In this document: positions 5,940 to 10,228 of the stretch, one piece after another
Numbering within the stretch: position 1 is the stretch's first letter
Layout: every line of letters starts with the position of its first letter
The notes under the pieces: generated by a model
Told to the model about the DNA's origin: nothing
The model's database searches: none
What the model saw: only the letters and a program-made list of their open reading frames with translations
Made by a program: the position numbers and the translations under genes
Assembly (NCBI GenBank): GCA_021786335.1
Contig: JAJYNM010000039.1
Location: 1 to 10,228, forward strand
From: an archaeon
GTDB lineage: Archaea; Thermoproteota; Nitrososphaeria; Nitrososphaerales; UBA183
Direction of reading: 5' to 3'
Length of the DNA stretch: 10,228 nucleotides

Positions 5940-6968
5940 CTAAGTCAACCTCACCCGGGGGTCCATAATCCCGTAGAGCACGTCTGCGATGAAGTTAGCG
6001 ATGATCACCGAAAACCCAACAATGACTGTGATGGCGAGAATCGCCGGATAGTCAAGTGCGTAGGCCGCCTGGACAGCGAAGAAACCTATGCCATGGTACT
6101 CGAAGACGTATTCGACTATGACTGCGCCACCGACCGTGGCAGCGAAGGTGAGGGCCAGCAGCGTGACAATCGGGATTATGGCGTTCCTGAATGCAGTGCC
6201 CCAGACGACGGTCCTCTGTCCAAGCCCCTTCATGTATGCCAACTTGACGTAGTCCTTGTCCAGTGCATCCACCATCGTCGCCCGTGTGAGCCTCGTGATG
6301 GATCCGAAGCTTATCAGCCCTATGGTTATTGCGGGGAGTATGAGGTGCCGCGTCCAGCTATACAGGTACGTCCAGTCTTGCGCTAGGATGGAGTCGATGA
6401 GGGGAAACCCGGTGACAGGGGGTGGGACGCTGAGCACTGGGTTTGCGACGTTGCTCGTCGGCAGCAGGTGGAGTCCGTAGCCCAAGAAGAGCTGGAGGAC
6501 GACACCAACCAAGAATGGTGGCGCTGCCCAAGTGCCCAGATAGAGCGCCTTCACACCATAGTCGGTTGGGGTGTTCCTGTTCGAGGCTGCGATGGCCCCA
6601 GTGAAAAGCCCCAGGAGGACCCCCAAGAGGGTCCCCAGAAGCACCATATTCAGGGTCACCGGGAAGTACTCCTCAATGACCAGGATTTCGGGTATCCCGT
6701 ATATGGTATCAGTGCCTAGGTTCCCCCGGAAGAATCCGGTTACGTAAGTCACGAACTGGACATACACCGGCTGGGTAAGCCCCAGCCTCTGCGCGATCAA
6801 TTTGAGTTCAGCGGGTGGGAATTTGGGACCAACGTAAAGTCTCGCAAGGTCTTCCGGGGTGGGCGCAACTAAATGCATGATAATGAAGATCAGTGCTATC
6901 ATGAGGATCACCGTGATGACAGCGTTCACTGCTCTCCTTGCGACGAAGAACAGGAACTTCGAATCCAA
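5940..6968 (-). CDS. oppB: Peptide ABC transporter permease OppB/DppB
   Basis: First gene of the importer operon, 342 residues. It has an N-terminal TM segment (about 12-34), a large loop containing the family pattern 'RLGLTQPVYVQFVTYVTGFFRGNLGTD' (61-87), and then five TM segments. The EAA-type loop at about 240-267 (YVKLAYMKGLGQ...NAIIPI) contacts an ATPase, and the ending 'DPRVRLT' matches the family's typical Asp-Pro-Arg tail. The start is TTG at 6966-6968; downstream alternatives would lose the first TM segment. A TATA-like box at 7001-7008 suits a short leader. Its TAG (5940-5942) is directly followed by the oppC ATG. Confidence 0.95.
   Translation of the reverse strand: MDSKFLFFVARRAVNAVITVILMIALIFIIMHLVAPTPEDLARLYVGPKFPPAELKLIAQRLGLTQPVYVQFVTYVTGFFRGNLGTDTIYGIPEILVIEEYFPVTLNMVLLGTLLGVLLGLFTGAIAASNRNTPTDYGVKALYLGTWAAPPFLVGVVLQLFLGYGLHLLPTSNVANPVLSVPPPVTGFPLIDSILAQDWTYLYSWTRHLILPAITIGLISFGSITRLTRATMVDALDKDYVKLAYMKGLGQRTVVWGTAFRNAIIPIVTLLALTFAATVGGAVIVEYVFEYHGIGFFAVQAAYALDYPAILAITVIVGFSVIIANFIADVLYGIMDPRVRLT
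5948..5952 (-). promoter_or_regulatory. Shine-Dalgarno of oppC
   Basis: GAGGT on the minus strand, within a longer GGTGAGGT, ends 8 bases before the oppC ATG and lies in the oppB 3' end. It supports re-initiation at the abutting TAG-ATG junction rather than simple read-through. Confidence 0.6.
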
Positions 6969-7000
6969 TTGAGTGAGTACTGCTCGCCTCGCCTGCCACT

Positions 7001-7008
7001 CTTATAGA
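7001..7008 (-). promoter_or_regulatory. oppB operon promoter (TATA-like box)
   Basis: TCTATAAG on the minus strand is centred about 36 bases upstream of the oppB TTG, predicting a leader of roughly 10 bases. It is the only A/T-rich box in the first 60 bases upstream of the operon. Confidence 0.55.
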
Positions 7009-7129
7009 TTGTTGACATGCACTTAGCGTGCCTTTGGCGGCCACATCGACGGCTTGATCGCTAGGCGCTTTGCTGGCCCGGGTCACTGTGCCTAAGAAAG
7101 GGCGAGTGGGCCGTACTTGGGACTGGGTT

Positions 7130-7258
7130 TTGAAAAGCGCGAGGGCATCTACGGGATCAAGAGCGGGCCCTTGAAAAGTGGTTCTTTCCATTCCACTGCT
7201 CTTCGACGAGCAGACCGCAGTTCCGCAGTCAGCCAGGAGTACGGCTACCTTTGAAAAG
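7130..7258 (+). repeat. Three copies of the octamer TTGAAAAG in the opp spacer
   Basis: Exact TTGAAAAG copies occur at 7130-7137, 7171-7178 and 7251-7258. The offsets of 41 and 80 bases are near multiples of 40. All are in the same orientation and within 130 bases, and no coding gene explains them. They may be operator sites for a regulator of the divergent opp promoters or decayed repeats; neither is proven. Confidence 0.45.
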
Positions 7259-7426
7259 AGAGATCCAAGAGGATACGCGCAAGCCACTTTATGCAGGTTA
7301 TGTGAATCGGCGACGGTGAGCGCGGCAGAGCGAGAGTGACGCGCCCCCATTTTGCAGAAACTGACAGACGCCGTCGCGGACTTCCTACTCGAGCAGAATC
7401 GGTGAGGGGATGGAACAAATGGGAAG

Positions 7427-7453
7427 ATATATATGCTAACAATTCTTATAAAC
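7427..7453 (+). promoter_or_regulatory. Promoter of the solute-binding protein gene: two TATA-like boxes
   Basis: TTATAAAC (7446-7453) is centred about 30 bases before the ATG at 7480 and predicts a leader of about 5 bases. A second element, TATATATG-like (about 7427-7434), lies 19 bases upstream and could provide an alternative start near 7457. No Shine-Dalgarno is visible before the ATG. Confidence 0.6.
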
Positions 7454-7479
7454 TGTAAGTAGGTTCTAGCCTCTCGAGA

Positions 7480-9627
7480 ATGAAAATTACGCAACGCAAT
7501 GCAATTACTTCTACAGCAACAGTAGCTATCGTCGTCGTCATTCTTGTCATCGCAGCGGTCGCGGCGTACTTCGTCGTGACTTCGAAACCTTCATCGACAA
7601 CCACCACGACCACCTCATCCTCGTCGCAAACCACGACGTCTACGTCGAGTACCTCGACGAGCTCGGTCGTGAGCCTTTATGGCCCACCTAACGCGAGCCA
7701 GCTGGTCGACGAGTCTACAGGGACCTCCCCTGACAGCTTCGACCCAGGTTACGCGTTCTATTCACAGGACACTGGCTACATCAATGCGGTGTTCCAGAAT
7801 CTGCTCGAATACAACGGGACCAGCGGGACGCAGCTTGAACCGGTGATCGCGGACAACTACACCATCACTAACGGCGGTTACACCAACGTCTTCCATATCA
7901 GACCCGGTGTCACGTTCTCTGACGGGACCCCGGTGACCGGCTACGATCAGTGGTTCTCCATAGTCCGAACACAGTGGATCAACGCCCCATCGGGTATCAG
8001 TGGCTTCAACTGGAACGGGGTCTCGTACAACGACTCCGCCGGTTATTCGTTCACCACGTTCGGAAACCAGTTCCCCTATGGGATTAGGGCGGCTATCCAC
8101 GCTGCAACCGGACTCCCGACAACAGCCAACACTACAGCAGCTGAGAACCTCGCGGTCGCAGCGCTGAACCAGATGCTCTCGAACTTCAACCCAGCAAACA
8201 GCACTCAGGATGCTATCATGTCATATGCACACCAGGCTTACGTGGCTAACGCCACTTACTTCACCGCGAACTACGTCAACAACCTGGGTCCATTCGGTCC
8301 CCAGCTCTGGGCAGGGTTTGACGGCCAACAGGTCATCGAGCCGGCCTACGTTGATGCGCACGGTGGGGTCAGCAACAACACCGCCAGTTCGTACTTGAAC
8401 ACCCACGGAGCCGTCGGAACCGGTCCCTACGAGATCAGGTCGATATCGGCTGGAGGGAATCCGTACGTCCTCCAGGCATATCCCGGATACTGGGGCGCGC
8501 ACGTGTCTAACGTGCCGAACATGGCGAAACCAGCGAGCATCCCGGTGATAATCGTCAACTACTACTCATCAGACGCGGTGGCCGAGAAGGACTTCGGCAC
8601 CAACGTCGCCCAGATTTCAGCGGAATCCCCATTCAACTACAACGCCATGTACCAGTCCTTCGCCCAAAAGGCACATTTCACCTTCAACCAGATATTCCAG
8701 GCCAACGGCAAGTACGACTTCGCCCTGTTCCTGGAGATGAACATGTGGTCGGCTCCAACCAACTACACAAGCTTCAGGCTTGGCATGGCCAACGCACTCA
8801 ACTACACTGAGATGAACGAGCCTGGTGTCTGCGTAGGATGCCCTGCGCCGTTGAACGGTGTAAACCTCAACGGCTATCAGGTGGGACCGACGACTTCGAA
8901 CTACCTGGACTGGAACCTCCCAGGTTATCCTAACCCCACCCAGAACACTACCGCCGCCTACAACTACTTCCAAGCCTTCGGCATGCAGTCCCACACCTAC
9001 ATGGTCGTACCCTCGACATTCGTCCTTTCCAACGGGACGTCAATAGCTGGAGGAACCGTGATAGGTGATGCCAATGGCAGCCAGCTCCAGCCATTCAAGC
9101 TGTACTACTCGGTACCAGCTTTGGCTAGCACCCAGGTCTTCTTGACGGCGATTCACGACTCGCTCTCTCCATTCGGCATCCAGGCAGTCCCGTTCGGGAC
9201 AACCACCTCGGAGCTCGACATCCTCGACGGGAACAAGTACACATATCCGGCTGTCCAGTCTATCGGCTGGGGAGCCGACTTCAACGACCCGTTCCTGGGG
9301 ATGTTCTTCCCACTGATGACTCCGTCGCCATACAACGGGTACTTCACAAACTCGACGGTGAACTCGGAGGCAGTAAAGTGCGAGTTCCCTGCAACCACGG
9401 CCATAGCGACAGCATGCGCTACTACCCTCGAGACGATGGCATACCAGAACCAGATATTCATCTACACGCCCATCCCGATCAATCCTACACAGCTGGCTTC
9501 CGCATCGGTGCCGGCCGGTACGCCAACGAACTACTTCTTCGTCCAGCCTTATGTGAAAGGGCTGGCCGATAACCAGTTCGTAGGCTACTTCTACAACCAG
9601 ATATACTACCAACCAGTGCAAATATAG
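7480..9627 (+). CDS. oppA: Membrane-anchored extracellular solute-binding protein, family 5 (OppA/DppA-like)
   Basis: Captures peptides or similar ligands outside the cell and delivers them to OppBC. The 715-residue product starts with a short basic segment and a hydrophobic anchor (about 13-35) without a lipobox cysteine. A Ser/Thr-only stalk (about 37-63) follows, then the family 5 binding domain. Visible family features are 'FDPGYAF', 'NLLEYNG', 'VFHIRPGVTFSDGTPVTGYD' and 'GTGPYEI'. It is longer than the typical 500-600 residues, with extra sequence at about 170-270. Fourteen N-x-S/T sequons suggest heavy N-glycosylation. Four cysteines (CVGC near the middle and two near the C-terminus) may form disulfides. 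It is divergent from oppB and followed by a terminator, so it is its own transcript. Ligand specificity cannot be read from sequence. Confidence 0.93.
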   Translation: MKITQRNAITSTATVAIVVVILVIAAVAAYFVVTSKPSSTTTTTTSSSSQTTTSTSSTSTSSVVSLYGPPNASQLVDESTGTSPDSFDPGYAFYSQDTGYINAVFQNLLEYNGTSGTQLEPVIADNYTITNGGYTNVFHIRPGVTFSDGTPVTGYDQWFSIVRTQWINAPSGISGFNWNGVSYNDSAGYSFTTFGNQFPYGIRAAIHAATGLPTTANTTAAENLAVAALNQMLSNFNPANSTQDAIMSYAHQAYVANATYFTANYVNNLGPFGPQLWAGFDGQQVIEPAYVDAHGGVSNNTASSYLNTHGAVGTGPYEIRSISAGGNPYVLQAYPGYWGAHVSNVPNMAKPASIPVIIVNYYSSDAVAEKDFGTNVAQISAESPFNYNAMYQSFAQKAHFTFNQIFQANGKYDFALFLEMNMWSAPTNYTSFRLGMANALNYTEMNEPGVCVGCPAPLNGVNLNGYQVGPTTSNYLDWNLPGYPNPTQNTTAAYNYFQAFGMQSHTYMVVPSTFVLSNGTSIAGGTVIGDANGSQLQPFKLYYSVPALASTQVFLTAIHDSLSPFGIQAVPFGTTTSELDILDGNKYTYPAVQSIGWGADFNDPFLGMFFPLMTPSPYNGYFTNSTVNSEAVKCEFPATTAIATACATTLETMAYQNQIFIYTPIPINPTQLASASVPAGTPTNYFFVQPYVKGLADNQFVGYFYNQIYYQPVQI

Positions 9628-9630
9628 GTA

Positions 9631-9670
9631 GTCCTGGACCGAAAGGTCTGGGACCCCTCTCCTGTTTTTT
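9631..9670 (+). terminator. Strong hairpin plus T6 terminator after the binding-protein gene
   Basis: GTCCTGGACC (9631-9640), a GAAA tetraloop (9641-9644) and GGTCTGGGAC (9645-9654) form an uninterrupted 10-bp stem with two G-U pairs. A pyrimidine stretch and TTTTTT (9665-9670) follow. It begins 3 bases after the stop codon. Archaeal polymerase ends at T-runs; the GNRA-capped stem may also protect the mRNA 3' end or limit read-through. Confidence 0.75.
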
Positions 9671-9707
9671 CAGACCGCAGCGGAGCCTCCGCACCCGACA
9701 GGTAAGA

Positions 9708-9715
9708 AAATATAT
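9708..9715 (+). promoter_or_regulatory. TATA-like box for the ABM-like gene
   Basis: AAATATAT is centred 24-25 bases before the TTG at 9736 and about 30 before the in-frame TTG at 9742. Both fit a leaderless transcript, so the box does not decide between them. There is no Shine-Dalgarno. Confidence 0.5.
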
Positions 9716-9735
9716 CACTACCCAAACGTGCGTCT

Positions 9736-10125
9736 TTGCCATTGCCGGGGAAGCTCGACGCAGGCCGAGGGCCGAAACGAACTGTGAAGACCATTGCAAG
9801 CGAAGATGGAGGGGTCCCTTCAATCGCCAGGGTCTGGCACGGCGTCACCCCGAAGACGAAGCGCTCTGAGTTCATCCACTACGTGGGCGTGACTAGCATG
9901 ATGGAGATCAGGAAGACAAAGGGGAACCGCGGCGCCTGGCTCTTCACCCGGGACGTGGGGGACAATACGGAGTTCCTGCTCGTCTCCCTATGGGACTCTG
10001 AAGAGTCGATCAGGAGGTTCGCAGGAACCGACATCAGGAAGGCGAAATACTTTAGGAGGGACAGCGAATACCTCGCCGAGCTCGAGCCCAGCGTCACCCA
10101 CTTCGAAGTGTCTGGGAAGGTCTAG
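9736..10125 (+). CDS. ABM-like dimeric alpha-beta barrel protein (antibiotic biosynthesis monooxygenase superfamily)
   Basis: From TTG 9736 this encodes 129 residues. Residues about 30-125 form one small ferredoxin-like domain: 'IARVWHGVTPKTK' (strand and start of helix), a 'GNRGAWLFTRDVGDNTEFLLVSLWDS' core, and 'ESIRRFAGTDIRKAKY', ending in 'LEPSVTHFEV'. The pattern W-D-S-x-E-x-I-x-x-F-A-G plus a final P-x-V-x-H-x-E-V is typical of uncharacterised ABM-domain proteins that dimerise into a barrel. The reaction is not known; some relatives are cofactor-free monooxygenases, others stress-related. The first 16 or more residues look non-conserved; in-frame TTG 9742 or GTG 9784 could be the true start. 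No cofactor site is visible. Confidence 0.75.
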   Translation: MPLPGKLDAGRGPKRTVKTIASEDGGVPSIARVWHGVTPKTKRSEFIHYVGVTSMMEIRKTKGNRGAWLFTRDVGDNTEFLLVSLWDSEESIRRFAGTDIRKAKYFRRDSEYLAELEPSVTHFEVSGKV

Positions 10126-10130
10126 CCTCC

Positions 10131-10228
10131 TCACTCGGACGAGGCCCCGCGGGGGGCTGCGAGGGCGCTCTTCCCGTCTTCCACGGTCGCGACCGCCGTA
10201 AGGGGCCTCATGTTGTAAGTGCTTGACA
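10131..10228 (-). CDS. 3' end of an unidentified protein gene (5' part beyond the window)
   Basis: A minus-strand frame enters from the right edge and ends at TGA (10131-10133), five bases after the convergent ABM-like gene. The visible 31 residues read ...STYNMRPLTAVATVEDG and end in an Ala/Ser-rich tail, plausible as a protein C-terminus. I cannot assign a family, and GC-rich DNA can keep such a short frame open by chance. A hairpin-capable GCCCC/GGGGC sequence lies within it. Confidence 0.35.
   Translation of the reverse strand, partial: SSTYNMRPLTAVATVEDGKSALAAPRGASSE

Larger units (their letters stand above)
6969..7479. other. 511-base divergent spacer between oppB and the solute-binding protein gene
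   Basis: The spacer holds the promoters of both transcripts at its two ends and three TTGAAAAG repeats in the middle. It also holds a small inverted repeat AGTGG/CCACT (7177-7181 and 7193-7197). Open frames cross it on the minus strand, but they show no recognisable family and one is merely the out-of-frame extension over oppB. No tRNA or other RNA gene is evident. Its length, compared with the tight spacing elsewhere, suggests regulatory content. Confidence 0.5.

Noticed and set aside
3966..6968. Pyrrolysine-style recoding of the two TAG codons
   Set aside because: TAG is also the plain terminal stop of several other genes here (signal peptidase, binding protein, ABM-like, PH gene), and ribosome-binding motifs restart oppC; nothing shows recoding.
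6808..7494. Minus-strand open frame filling much of the opp spacer
   Set aside because: It runs out of frame into oppB, crosses the TATA-like boxes of both divergent genes, and has no recognisable family or membrane/domain pattern.
1..10228. CRISPR array, insertion sequence or prophage
   Set aside because: No regularly spaced repeats with spacers, transposase, integrase or terminal inverted repeats were seen.

Overview
The window comes from an archaeon. Its best marker is a TATA-binding protein (TBP) gene whose sequence, from memory, closely resembles thaumarchaeal/Nitrososphaeria TBPs. A signal peptidase of the archaeal/eukaryotic Sec11 type (Ser-His-Asp catalytic set) supports this. So do TATA-like boxes 24-31 bases upstream of most unlinked start codons, frequent TTG/GTG starts, and a solute-binding protein anchored by an N-terminal membrane segment with a Ser/Thr-rich stalk instead of a bacterial lipobox. 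A complete peptide importer points to a heterotrophic or mixotrophic lineage rather than a streamlined ammonia oxidiser. This placement is inference and was not computed.

Layout. Bases 1-68 hold the 3' end of a + strand gene, probably a GNAT acetyltransferase, converging on tbp (98-655, minus). A structured, gene-free spacer (656-947) separates tbp from signal peptidase (948-1460, minus). A small two-TM membrane protein (1541-1897, plus) diverges from the peptidase, and a PD-(D/E)XK (restriction-endonuclease-like) protein follows it (1963-2526, plus). That gene overlaps tail-to-tail with a membrane-anchored bacterial-type PH-domain protein (2508-2996, minus).

The centre is a dipeptide/oligopeptide ABC importer. 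On the minus strand the order of transcription is oppB (6968-5940), oppC (5939-4932), oppD (4931-3966), oppF (3973-3005), then the PH-domain gene. Divergent from oppB, across a 511-base spacer with promoters for both directions, lies the large solute-binding protein gene (7480-9627, plus). A strong hairpin/oligo-T terminator follows it. Next come an ABM-like (dimeric alpha-beta barrel) protein (9736-10125, plus) and the 3' end of an unknown minus-strand gene (10131-10228).

How the genes work together: the surface-anchored binding protein captures peptides, OppB/OppC form the membrane channel, and OppD/OppF drive transport with ATP. TBP and signal peptidase are housekeeping genes.

Most of the window is recognisable. 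The points most worth a second look are: a degenerate ABC signature in OppF (LSGCK for LSGGQ) beside an intact OppD; an oppB-oppC-oppD run in one frame, interrupted only by two TAG codons with zero spacing; four packed hairpins downstream of a + strand TATA box beside tbp; and three TTGAAAAG repeats at about 40/80-base spacing in the opp spacer. I see no clear evidence of a wholly new system.
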